A DNA stretch of 41,378 nucleotides from Flavobacteriaceae bacterium (lineage in GTDB: Bacteria; Bacteroidota; Bacteroidia; Flavobacteriales; Flavobacteriaceae). Below, piece by piece: positions 31,233-39,105 of this stretch. Within the stretch, counting starts at the first letter, position 1, and every line of letters begins with the position of its first letter. Location: the NCBI GenBank assembly GCA_021151665.1, contig JAGKWW010000027.1:1-41378 (forward strand), given 5' to 3'. The position numbers were made by a program, and so were the translations under genes. The notes below the pieces were generated by a model, which made no database searches, had not been told where the DNA came from, and saw only the letters and a program-made list of their open reading frames with translations.

Positions 31233-31916
31233 CTAAACTGTCTTCTGCACGACTTCAAAAAGGGTGCCCTCGTCGCATTTCAGGGTCTTACCCGGGAATT
31301 TCATAAGCAATGCGTAATCGTGGGTTGCCATAATAATGGTTTTACCATTCTGGTTGATCTCGCGCAGCAGCTGCATCACCTCCACGCTTGTTTGCGGGTC
31401 CAGGTTTCCGGTAGGCTCATCTGCCAGGATTATTTCCGGGTCATTCAGCAGGGCGCGCGCCACCGCAACACGCTGTTGTTCACCACCCGATAGTTGGTGC
31501 GGCATGCGCTTTGAAGAACCTTTCAGGCTTACCTTGTCCAGCACTTCATCAATCTTCTCGCGCATTTCCTCTTTATCTTTCCAGCCGGTCGCTTTTAGCA
31601 CAAAAAGAAGGTTGTCAAACACGCTGCGGTCGGGCAGGAGCTTAAAATCCTGGAAAACCACGCCAATCTTTCGGCGCAGGTACGGGATGTCGCGCTCGCG
31701 GATTTTAGCAAGGTCGTACCCTATAAAATGGCCTTCGCCTTCGCGGAGCTTTATATCGCCGTAAAGCATCTTCATCAGCGTACTTTTGCCCGATCCGGTT
31801 TTCCCGATAATGTACAAAAACTCACCGTGGTGCACCTCAAGGTTCACATCGGTAAGTACAGCCCTGTCATCCTGATAGATGGTTACATTTTGTAGCGAAA
31901 GTGCGGGTTCGGCCAT
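31233..31916 (-). CDS. ftsE: Cell-division ABC ATPase FtsE
   Basis: The 227-residue ABC ATPase has Walker A GKTGSGKST (38-46), the Q-loop in GVVFQDFKLLPDRSVFDNL, signature LSGGEQQ (142-148), Walker B IILADEP (162-168) and the H-loop in ATHD. The FQDFKLLPDRSVFDN segment is diagnostic of FtsE. In other bacteria FtsE pairs with FtsX and controls peptidoglycan hydrolases at the septum. FtsX is not in the window; in Bacteroidota it is often elsewhere. Here ftsE is the first gene of a glycosyltransferase operon, with its own promoter divergent from the TPR gene. MAEPALSLQNV is the only suitable start. Confidence 0.9.
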   Translation of the reverse strand: MAEPALSLQNVTIYQDDRAVLTDVNLEVHHGEFLYIIGKTGSGKSTLMKMLYGDIKLREGEGHFIGYDLAKIRERDIPYLRRKIGVVFQDFKLLPDRSVFDNLLFVLKATGWKDKEEMREKIDEVLDKVSLKGSSKRMPHQLSGGEQQRVAVARALLNDPEIILADEPTGNLDPQTSVEVMQLLREINQNGKTIIMATHDYALLMKFPGKTLKCDEGTLFEVVQKTV

Positions 31917-31936
31917 GGTCCTGAATTTGTTTTTTG

Positions 31937-31966
31937 TAAAAGTAATAAGATAAGGCGGTTGTTCAA
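31937..31966 (-). promoter_or_regulatory. Promoter of the ftsE-glycosyltransferase operon
   Basis: On the minus strand, TTG (31966-31964), a 19-base spacer and TACTTTTA (31944-31937) give a near-consensus match with one change in the -7 box. The leader before ATG 31916 is about 15 bases. Confidence 0.6.
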
Positions 31967-32065
31967 AATTTATTTATGCAAATGCCCGCAACGAGGGATA
32001 TCCGCGCGCGGTAGTGCTAAGTTTTTGCTTTCTTTTAACGATACTAAAACACGGTTTGCTGCCGT

Positions 32066-32092
32066 TTGATATGAATAAGAATGGTATATTTG
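32066..32092 (+). promoter_or_regulatory. Promoter of the TPR/outer-membrane barrel operon
   Basis: TTG at 32066-32068 (in TTTG from 32065) and an exact TATATTTG at 32085-32092 lie 16 bases apart, the same spacing as in the glnA promoter. The ATG at 32119 follows 26 bases later. This supports the later start over the in-frame ATGs at 32014 and 32071. Confidence 0.65.
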
Positions 32093-32118
32093 GCAGGTAC
32101 CAAAAAATAAAACAACAC

Positions 32119-35100
32119 ATGCGCAGAATAAACAGGGCTTTCCTTTTATCATTGCCGTTCTGGGGCCTTTCGGCAATGGCCCAGCAATCGGCCATCTACA
32201 CGCACGAGCTGAAAGATTTTGATAAGGCCGTATCGCTTTATAACGATAAGCAATACCAGGCGGCACAGATTTTATTTGAAAAAGCTAAAAGCGACAATAC
32301 AGATACCGATGTGCAGGCCGACTGCGCATATTACATTGCTAACTGCGCTATACGCCTTGACCAGATGGGGGCCGATACGCTCATGGAAAATTTTGTGACC
32401 GACTATCCAACCAGCACCAAGCAGAACCAGGCATATATCGAGGTGGCGGGTTATTATTTTACCGAAGGCAAATATGCACAGGCGCTTGAGTGGTATGACA
32501 AGGTAGATGAGGAAGGCATGAGCAACGCCGACCGCGAGCGCTACAACTTCCAGAAAGGGTATAGCTACTTTAGCGCGGGCGATAAAAAGCAGGCATCAAA
32601 ATACCTGAACAAGGTTGTCAATTCTAAGGAATACGGATCTCAGGCGAAATACTACCTGGGCTACCTGGCTTATGAAAGTGATAACTATAAGGACGCCAAC
32701 CAATATTTTGAGCAGGTTGAGGACAAAGATCGCTACAAAGAGAAAATGTCGTACTTCCAGGCCGATATGAACTTTAAGCTTGGCAACTTCCAAAAGGCGA
32801 TAGACCTTGGCGTCCCGCAGCTTTCCAAATCGGATGCCAACGAAAAGTCGGAATTGAACAAGATCATCGGCGAAAGCTATTTCAACCTGAAGCAATACGA
32901 TAAGGCGATCCCGTACCTGAAAGAATACCGCGGCAAGAAAGGCAAGTGGAACAACACAGATTTCTATCAGCTTGGGTACGCGTATTACAAGCAAGGTGAT
33001 TATGAAAACGCAATTGCTCAGTTCAATAAGATCATAGACGGGCGCGACTTTGTAGCGCAGAACGCCTTTTATCATTTAGGCGAAAGCTACCTCAAGACCG
33101 GCAGGAAACAGGAAGCGCTTAACGCTTTCAAGAATGCCTCCGAAATGGACTTCGACCTCAAAATACAGGAAGATGCGTGGCTCAATTATGCCAAGCTGAG
33201 CTATGAAATCGGCAACCCTTATCAAAGCGTGCCCGAGGTATTAGGCGGCTTCCTCGAGAAGTATCCGGCGACACCATTTAAGCAGGAAGTTCAGACGCTT
33301 TTGGTAAACTCCTATATCACTTCTAAAAACTATAAGGAGGCATTGTCGCTTCTTGAAAAAAATAGGACTCCGGAGAACCGCGCGGCTTATCAAAAGGTTG
33401 CGTTTTATCGCGGGATGGAACTCTACACCGACGGCAATTACAAAGAGGCGCTGGCGCTTTTCAAAAAATCGATTGCCGAGCAGCGCGATTCCAGATTTAC
33501 CGCACGTGCCACCTTCTGGAAAGGGGAGGCAGAGTATGTTTTGGACCAGTTCAACGAGTCGCTGCTTAGCTTCAAGCAATTTGTAGGCTTTGCCGAGGCG
33601 AAAACAACGCCGGAATACAAAAACATCAATTACAATATTGCTTACGCTTACTTTAAGCTGAAGGAATACGAGCAGGCAGCCAAATACTTTGCCGATTACG
33701 TGGCCACAGCCAAAGATGATAAGGTAAGGCTTAACGATGCTTACCTCCGCCTGGGCGACAGCCATTTTGTAACCAATAAATACTGGCCGGCCATGGATGC
33801 CTACAATAAGGCGATAGACATGAAAGGCATCGATGCTGATTATGCGCTGTTCCAGAAAGGCATCAGTTATGGGTTGGTACAGCGCAACGACAGGAAGATT
33901 GAAGACCTGACGAAATTTGCGCAAACCTATCCGAAGTCGAAATATGCAGATGACGCGCTTTTTGAACTGGGAAATACTTACGTTGCGGAAAAACAAAATG
34001 ATAAGGCTATCCAGACCTATGACAGGCTGATTGCCGACTACAAAGAGTCGTCTTACGTTTCTAAGGCCATCATGCGCCAGGCGTTGGTGTATTATAATGC
34101 CGAGAATGATGAGAAAGCGCTGGCGAAGTTCAAGAAGGTGGTAGCCGAATTCCCGAATACGCCCGAGGCGATGGAGGCAGTTTCTACCGCGAGGCTTATT
34201 TATGTAGACAATGGCCGCACCGACGAGTATGCTGCCTGGGTAAAAACCCTTGGCTTTGTTGATGTGAGCGATGCCGATCTGGATAATACCGCCTTTGAAG
34301 CGGCAGAAAAGCAATACCTTCAAAATAATACGAAGCAGGCCATCACGGCGCTTAGCAATTATGTGGCAAAGTTCCCGAACGGCATTTCTTCGCTGAAGGC
34401 AAACTTCTACCTGGCGCAGTCGTATTTCGCCGAAGGGCTTGAAACCAATGCGGCGCCGCACTACCAGTTTGTTATAGACAAGCCCCGCAGTGAATATACT
34501 GAGCAGGCACTGGCAAGGCTATCGCAGATACAGCTTAAAAAGCCGGATTACGCCGCTGCTATCCCGGTACTGAAACGCCTGGAAACAGAAGCCGAATATC
34601 CGCAGAACGTTACGTTTGCGCAAAGCAACCTGATGAAGGCGTATTATGAGCAGAAGGACTATCCTAATGCGGTAGTATATGCCGACAAGGTTATGGCTAA
34701 TGCAAAAACCGAAGACAGGGTGAAGAGCGATGCCCAGATTATTGTGGCGCGCTCGGCTATAAAAAGCAACAACGAAGAAAAAGCGCGCACTGCCTATGCT
34801 AAGCTATTGACGATTGCCAAGGGCGAGCTGGCAGCGGAGGCATTATACTACGATGCGTATTTCAAAAATAAGGATGGCAAGTTCGAGGCTTCCAACACGG
34901 CGGTGCAAAAACTGTCGAAAGATTACTCAGGCTACAAATATTTTGGCGCCAAAGGCCTCATCGTGATGGCGAAAAACTTCTACGGGCTGAAAGACAGCTA
35001 CCAGGCAACTTACATACTGGAGAGCATTATCAAGAACTTTACGGCTTACCCGGATGTGGTTGCCGAAGCCCAGCAGGAACTTGACACCATAAGGGGCGAA

Positions 35101-35133
35101 GAAGCCAAACGTAACTCATCCATCCAGAAATAA
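32119..35133 (+). CDS. Very long secreted TPR protein
   Basis: The 1004-residue protein starts with a signal peptide (MRRINRAFLLSLPFWGLSAMAQ, cleavage near residue 22). The rest is almost wholly TPR-like helix pairs. Clear units include KAIPYLKEY, DYENAIAQFNKII, RKQEALNAFKNA, NYKEALALFKKSI, EYEQAAKYFADYV, KAIQTYDRLIADY and NDEKALAKFKKVVAEFP. There is no lipobox or membrane segment, so it is probably soluble and periplasmic. TPR superhelices bind partner proteins. The likely partner is the outer-membrane barrel protein encoded 15 bases downstream. I do not know a tested role; T9SS-related TPR proteins such as SprE/PorW are shorter lipoproteins and seem different. ATG 32119 was chosen because it follows the promoter and gives the signal peptide. 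Confidence 0.85.
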   Translation: MRRINRAFLLSLPFWGLSAMAQQSAIYTHELKDFDKAVSLYNDKQYQAAQILFEKAKSDNTDTDVQADCAYYIANCAIRLDQMGADTLMENFVTDYPTSTKQNQAYIEVAGYYFTEGKYAQALEWYDKVDEEGMSNADRERYNFQKGYSYFSAGDKKQASKYLNKVVNSKEYGSQAKYYLGYLAYESDNYKDANQYFEQVEDKDRYKEKMSYFQADMNFKLGNFQKAIDLGVPQLSKSDANEKSELNKIIGESYFNLKQYDKAIPYLKEYRGKKGKWNNTDFYQLGYAYYKQGDYENAIAQFNKIIDGRDFVAQNAFYHLGESYLKTGRKQEALNAFKNASEMDFDLKIQEDAWLNYAKLSYEIGNPYQSVPEVLGGFLEKYPATPFKQEVQTLLVNSYITSKNYKEALSLLEKNRTPENRAAYQKVAFYRGMELYTDGNYKEALALFKKSIAEQRDSRFTARATFWKGEAEYVLDQFNESLLSFKQFVGFAEAKTTPEYKNINYNIAYAYFKLKEYEQAAKYFADYVATAKDDKVRLNDAYLRLGDSHFVTNKYWPAMDAYNKAIDMKGIDADYALFQKGISYGLVQRNDRKIEDLTKFAQTYPKSKYADDALFELGNTYVAEKQNDKAIQTYDRLIADYKESSYVSKAIMRQALVYYNAENDEKALAKFKKVVAEFPNTPEAMEAVSTARLIYVDNGRTDEYAAWVKTLGFVDVSDADLDNTAFEAAEKQYLQNNTKQAITALSNYVAKFPNGISSLKANFYLAQSYFAEGLETNAAPHYQFVIDKPRSEYTEQALARLSQIQLKKPDYAAAIPVLKRLETEAEYPQNVTFAQSNLMKAYYEQKDYPNAVVYADKVMANAKTEDRVKSDAQIIVARSAIKSNNEEKARTAYAKLLTIAKGELAAEALYYDAYFKNKDGKFEASNTAVQKLSKDYSGYKYFGAKGLIVMAKNFYGLKDSYQATYILESIIKNFTAYPDVVAEAQQELDTIRGEEAKRNSSIQK

Positions 35134-35148
35134 ATTTAAGCCGGTAAC

Positions 35149-36903
35149 ATGAACAACAAATTTCTATATACAGCAGCACTATTGTTGGGTTTCGCAGGTT
35201 TGCAGGAAGCCTTCGCCCAAAAGAAAGATGAAAACTTGGGGACGGAAGTTGTAAACGTAGTAAAACCCTATACTCCAACTATATCCGATGCCTTTAAGGT
35301 AAAAGAAACCCCTGTGGTTGAAGATGAGGACAATACGCAGAAAGAAGAGATAAAGTATAATATTTTCTCTTTTCCGGTGGCTTCCACATTTACTCCTGCC
35401 AAAGGAAAAGCCGCAGGAGTAGAAAAGCAGGAAAAGGAAAAGCTTTACAACAACTACGCAACGCTTGGAGTAGGAAATTACGGTACTATAAACGCCGAGC
35501 TTTTTGTAACCGAGAACCTGAACCGGAATGAATATGTGGGAGGGATGCTCCGCCACCTGTCATCGCAGGGCGGTATAGATGCAGCGCGCCTTGATGATAA
35601 ATACTATAATACTTCTATCGACCTGAACTACGGAAACCGTCAAAAGGATTATACCTGGAATACCGACCTTGGCTACCAGAACAGGGTGTATAACTGGTAT
35701 GGCCTTCCACTTGAATACTACCAGTTTGATGACCAGACGATAAACAGCATCGATCCTGCGCAAACCTACCACTCCTTTTATATAGGCGGTAAAATTGCAG
35801 CGCGCGACAGCTTTTTCCGCGATGCGCAGGCGCAATACAAGCGTTTCTGGGATGCTTACGGATCGGGCGAGAACCGGTTTTACATCAAGCCATCTCTGGA
35901 TATCGACGTAGCAGAGGAAAAGATCAAGGTAGATTTTGTGGCCGATTATGTGGGTGGCAGCTTCGAGAAAGATTATTACACGGGCGCCGGGCTCGACTAC
36001 AACCATTTTAACCTTGGTGTGCAGCCGAGCATCCTCTATCAAAAGGGCGATATATCGGCGCAGCTTGGGGCGGGTATATTCTATTCTATGGGCAAGCTTG
36101 CCGGCGAAAGTGATAACAAATTCTATATTTATCCGCAGGTGAAGGCCTCTTATAAAGTGGTGGGCGACCTTATGGTGGCCTACGCCGGCGCTGAGGGAAT
36201 GCTAAAGCAAAATTCGTATGCCGACTTTGTAGACGGTAATCCATTCGTGTCGCCAACACTCTACGTAACGCCTACCAACCAGCAATATGACATTTATGTG
36301 GGCCTGAAAGGCAAGCTGGCCAACAGCGTAGCTTACAACATCCGGGGCTCTTATATGAATGAAGATGACCACGCGTTTTACCTGTCAAATGATCCCAGCC
36401 TGAGGCTTGGGGAACTGGCCGATGAGAATTATACCTATGGCAATTCGTTTGGCATCATATATGACAGGCTGACAACGATGAGTTTTTTCGGAGAGCTTAA
36501 GGCTGACTTTTCTAAGAGCGTGTCTTTTGGGATAAACGGAACATATTTCAGCTATAGCACCGATCAGGATGAAGCCTGGAACCTTCCGCAAATAAAAGTG
36601 GGCGGCAGCCTTGACGTAGATATTGCGCCAAAATGGTATGCGGGTACCAACATGTTCTTCGTAGGCGAACGCAAAGACCGCATTAATGATACATCTATAT
36701 TGGGCGGAGATATCGTTTACAAAACGGTCACACTCGATAATTATTTCGATCTGAATGCCCATCTGGGTTACAAATACAGCGAGCGCCTTACCGGTTTCCT
36801 GAAACTGAACAATATCCTGAACCAGGATTACCAGCGCTGGGCCAATTATCCGGTACAGGGTTTCCAGTTCCTGCTTGGGGCGTCATACAAGTTTAACTTT
36901 TAA
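35149..36903 (+). CDS. TonB-receptor-like outer-membrane barrel without plug
   Basis: The 584-residue protein has a signal peptide (cleavage near EAFAQ, residue 24). A short region with VVNVVKPYTPTISDAFK and IFSFPVAS, probably periplasmic, follows. From about residue 95 to the end runs a beta-strand-rich barrel of alternating Tyr/Phe/Gly strands that ends in aromatic KFNF, as outer-membrane proteins do. It resembles the barrel part of TonB-dependent receptors, including the NNILNQDYQRWANYPVQG motif before the last strand, but lacks the plug domain. It may thus be an open pore or a surface scaffold. It is 15 bases after the long TPR gene, and the pair likely forms an envelope complex (inference). 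Confidence 0.8.
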   Translation: MNNKFLYTAALLLGFAGLQEAFAQKKDENLGTEVVNVVKPYTPTISDAFKVKETPVVEDEDNTQKEEIKYNIFSFPVASTFTPAKGKAAGVEKQEKEKLYNNYATLGVGNYGTINAELFVTENLNRNEYVGGMLRHLSSQGGIDAARLDDKYYNTSIDLNYGNRQKDYTWNTDLGYQNRVYNWYGLPLEYYQFDDQTINSIDPAQTYHSFYIGGKIAARDSFFRDAQAQYKRFWDAYGSGENRFYIKPSLDIDVAEEKIKVDFVADYVGGSFEKDYYTGAGLDYNHFNLGVQPSILYQKGDISAQLGAGIFYSMGKLAGESDNKFYIYPQVKASYKVVGDLMVAYAGAEGMLKQNSYADFVDGNPFVSPTLYVTPTNQQYDIYVGLKGKLANSVAYNIRGSYMNEDDHAFYLSNDPSLRLGELADENYTYGNSFGIIYDRLTTMSFFGELKADFSKSVSFGINGTYFSYSTDQDEAWNLPQIKVGGSLDVDIAPKWYAGTNMFFVGERKDRINDTSILGGDIVYKTVTLDNYFDLNAHLGYKYSERLTGFLKLNNILNQDYQRWANYPVQGFQFLLGASYKFNF

Positions 36904-36911
36904 AGCTATTA

Positions 36912-37006
36912 CACGGAGCTGAACAGAGAAGGCACAGAGTTCCACAGAGTTTTTATTAAAAGTATTCTCTCTGCGTATCTCGGTGTCTTCTCTTTTTATC
37001 TCTGCG
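36912..37006. repeat. Inverted repeat built of CACAGAG-like heptamers
   Basis: The left arm 36912-36949 and right arm 36969-37006 (38 bases each, 28 matches plus three possible G-U pairs) flank a 19-base A/T-rich spacer. Each arm holds four CACAGAG-like units. Left starts are at 36912, 36922, 36933 and 36943; right starts are at 36969, 36979, 36990 and 37000. Spacing is 10, 11, 10 in both. The element fills nearly the whole 111-base gap between the barrel gene and the GreA-like gene. Confidence 0.8.
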
Positions 37007-37014
37007 AACCAAAT

Positions 37015-37467
37015 ATGGACGAATTCAAACAGAAAATACTCCAATACTACCGCCAGCAGGTCCAGGACAAGATCGATGCCTTCCGCGATATGGTAGCGGC
37101 CTTAACAGAGGGCGCCGCCAATGATGCCAAGGGATCTGCCGGCGACAAGCACGAAACAGCGCTTTCTATGATGCACCTTGAGCAGGAAAAGCTCAACCAT
37201 AAAATTGCGGAGTTTATGGAACAGAAGTCGGTACTGGAAAGGATCAATGCTGATGAAAAGCATGACCGTGTAGTACTGGGCAGCCTTGTAGTAGCTAATG
37301 GGCATAATCTCTTCGTAAGCACAGCACTGCAAAAGATTTCGCTGGAGGGAAAAACGGTGCTGGCCCTTTCGCCTCAATCGCCGCTTGGCACGATGATGAT
37401 GGGGAAAACAGTGGGAGAATCTTTTGAAGTAAACGGCACCATCTACCACATCCAAAGTGTCCACTAA
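37015..37467 (+). CDS. GreA/GreB C-terminal-domain-like protein
   Basis: The 150-residue cytoplasmic protein has a helical N-terminal half (1-75), probably a coiled coil, including a low-complexity GAANDAKGSAGDKHE piece. Its C-terminal half resembles the FKBP-like domain of GreA/GreB/Rnk proteins (VVLGSLVVANGHNLFVST, ALSPQSPLGTMMMGKTVGESFEVNG). Classical GreA has a longer helical hairpin that rescues RNA polymerase from stalls. Here the coiled coil carries fewer acidic tip residues, so activity is uncertain. The gene starts eight bases after the CACAGAG inverted repeat. No separate promoter is visible, so read-through from the TPR operon is likely. Confidence 0.7.
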   Translation: MDEFKQKILQYYRQQVQDKIDAFRDMVAALTEGAANDAKGSAGDKHETALSMMHLEQEKLNHKIAEFMEQKSVLERINADEKHDRVVLGSLVVANGHNLFVSTALQKISLEGKTVLALSPQSPLGTMMMGKTVGESFEVNGTIYHIQSVH

Positions 37468-37479
37468 ATCTAAGCGCCT

Positions 37480-38925
37480 ATGTTACGTTTTGTTACGCTA
37501 ACCCTGTTGTTCATTATCGTTCCGGCCAACGCCCAGCAAGCTGACAAAAACGATGCGAAAGAGTTGTACCCGACTTCTTTAATCGCGAAGTTGAAACCGG
37601 TTGCAGACTCACTTACTACCGTACTCAACAACAGTACTGTTAAGCAAATAAACAGCGCGTGGCAGGGGAGGGCAAGATACATCTATGCGCAGGGTGCCAG
37701 TGCGCTCAAGTTTAAAAAAGCGATTGACGCGGGCGCAAGCCTCTACGAATTAATAAAAATAGATGCCTCCGCATTGTCAGCACGCGACTACCTCGTAGTC
37801 CGGTTTGTCGGCAAAAAGAATGGAGAGCCGGTTTTGCGTTTCGAACATTTTTCGCTGGGTGTAGAACCCCACTTTGAACTTAGGTTTGCGGGAGAAGCGT
37901 ACCAGAATTATAGAGATAAAAGGCAGGGATGTTTTTACCAGTATGAAGAAGGTAACGGGGACGACGATTACCTGGAAGCGTTTTATTTTGAGTCGCCGAT
38001 GCTTTCCCGTCCTTTACCCGAAAAATATGCGCGCGATGTCCTGTATGCACGTACCCTTATCGATACGCAGGCAATTTATCAGCCTGGCAGGGATTATCTG
38101 GACTATTCTAAAACAGCAGAATGGTATAGTTACGCCAATGATAAGCTTGCGGCAACAGGATACCCGCCGTCAGAAACCCCGGATTGGGAAAAAGGAAATT
38201 TAATTACGACAGCAGATGGGAAGGAGATCGAAATATCTGCGACAAAATGGCGGGAGCTTCGGCGAGAGGGTATGGATTTCCTTATGAAAAACGACGCGGA
38301 TTTTGTGAAGATATTCAGGGAGGCGATCGTTCAGGCCGATTCGTTTCCAAGCATTAGTTTTAATGAATTTGAAGACTATGTTTCACGGTACGATTCGAAG
38401 AAAAAAGCGCTCAGGTATAAAAGAGGCAGGCGCGAGAACTGCTCTTTATTACATAATTACAATATCGCCACGTTAGCGGCAGAGCTTGGTGACTTCAAAA
38501 CATTCCTGCGTTCCCATATTGAAATTATGAACGATGGTGAGTGGGATTGCCCGGACGACAAAAAATTTAAAGAGCCCGAAAACTATTTAAAAGTTCTGAA
38601 CGCCTTAGGCCTGCAGGCAAAACCCATGCTGCTGGGGTCATACCTTACTATCGATGGCCTGCCCGAAAGCGCATTCCAGAGCAGAACGTTTTTTGTAGGG
38701 CCGTATCTGACCTATATTTCTAAAGACAAAAATAAATCAGCAGATGAAATTCTGTCAATGATTGCCGATCCGGATCTCGACGATTTTAACCGCCTGCTTA
38801 TGTCTTACATTTATGACTTCTACGCGTTAGAGTTTACAAAGTCGCAGCGTAAGCAATATGCAGAGAAATACAAGGCCGCAATTGCAACTTTACCGGATTA
38901 TGTAAATGGCGATAGTGAGCGTTAA
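37480..38925 (+). CDS. Unrecognised secreted protein, 481 residues
   Basis: It begins with a signal peptide (MLRFVTLTLLFIIVPANAQQ, cleavage near residue 19). The rest is a soluble, acidic and Tyr-rich chain with no membrane segment or lipobox, and I do not recognise it. Visible features are two Cys in QGCFYQYEEGNGDDDYLE and RENCSLLHNYNIATLAAELGDF-like sequence, a third Cys in NDGEWDCPDD, and helix-rich stretches that could form a solenoid. It lies 12 bases after the GreA-like gene, so the two are probably on one mRNA. A large inverted repeat follows its stop. Confidence 0.75.
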   Translation: MLRFVTLTLLFIIVPANAQQADKNDAKELYPTSLIAKLKPVADSLTTVLNNSTVKQINSAWQGRARYIYAQGASALKFKKAIDAGASLYELIKIDASALSARDYLVVRFVGKKNGEPVLRFEHFSLGVEPHFELRFAGEAYQNYRDKRQGCFYQYEEGNGDDDYLEAFYFESPMLSRPLPEKYARDVLYARTLIDTQAIYQPGRDYLDYSKTAEWYSYANDKLAATGYPPSETPDWEKGNLITTADGKEIEISATKWRELRREGMDFLMKNDADFVKIFREAIVQADSFPSISFNEFEDYVSRYDSKKKALRYKRGRRENCSLLHNYNIATLAAELGDFKTFLRSHIEIMNDGEWDCPDDKKFKEPENYLKVLNALGLQAKPMLLGSYLTIDGLPESAFQSRTFFVGPYLTYISKDKNKSADEILSMIADPDLDDFNRLLMSYIYDFYALEFTKSQRKQYAEKYKAAIATLPDYVNGDSER

Positions 38926-38934
38926 GCTTTTCAG

Positions 38935-39019
38935 TTACATTTCAAAAGTGGGGCAATATAATTTTAGGGAATTGCTTAGCAATCTTTCTAAATATCGCGT
39001 TTTGAATTTTGAAATGTAA
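38935..39019. repeat. Nested inverted repeat before asnB
   Basis: TTACATTTCAAAA (38935-38947) and its exact reverse complement (39007-39019) frame a smaller imperfect hairpin. The inner arms, at about 38963-38975 and 38979-38992, are closed by ATTGC/GCAAT with a 3-base loop. No T-run follows, so it is not a simple terminator. Confidence 0.6.
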
Positions 39020-39063
39020 TTAAATATGTTGATTGTGTTTTTAATATAAAACCAAAATTCCAT

Positions 39064-39101
39064 TTTTGCCTTGTTGTTTGTAACTAATCATTAAGGCAAA
39101 A
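39064..39101 (+). promoter_or_regulatory. Inverted repeat in the asnB leader
   Basis: TTTTGCCTT (39064-39072) and AAGGCAAAA (39093-39101) form a perfect 9-bp inverted repeat with a 20-base spacer. It ends four bases before the asnB ATG, so it may be a protein operator or, as RNA, hide the start region. A near -7 box, CATTTTTG at 39061-39068, overlaps its left arm. Confidence 0.45.
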
Positions 39102-39105
39102 TTAT

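Noticed and set aside
33241..34461. Long 406-codon open frame on the minus strand inside the TPR gene
   Set aside because: It lies wholly antisense to a well-supported TPR coding frame, its translation is rich in Ile/Val/Arg without domain features, and it has no promoter. It is a shadow of the codon bias of the real gene.
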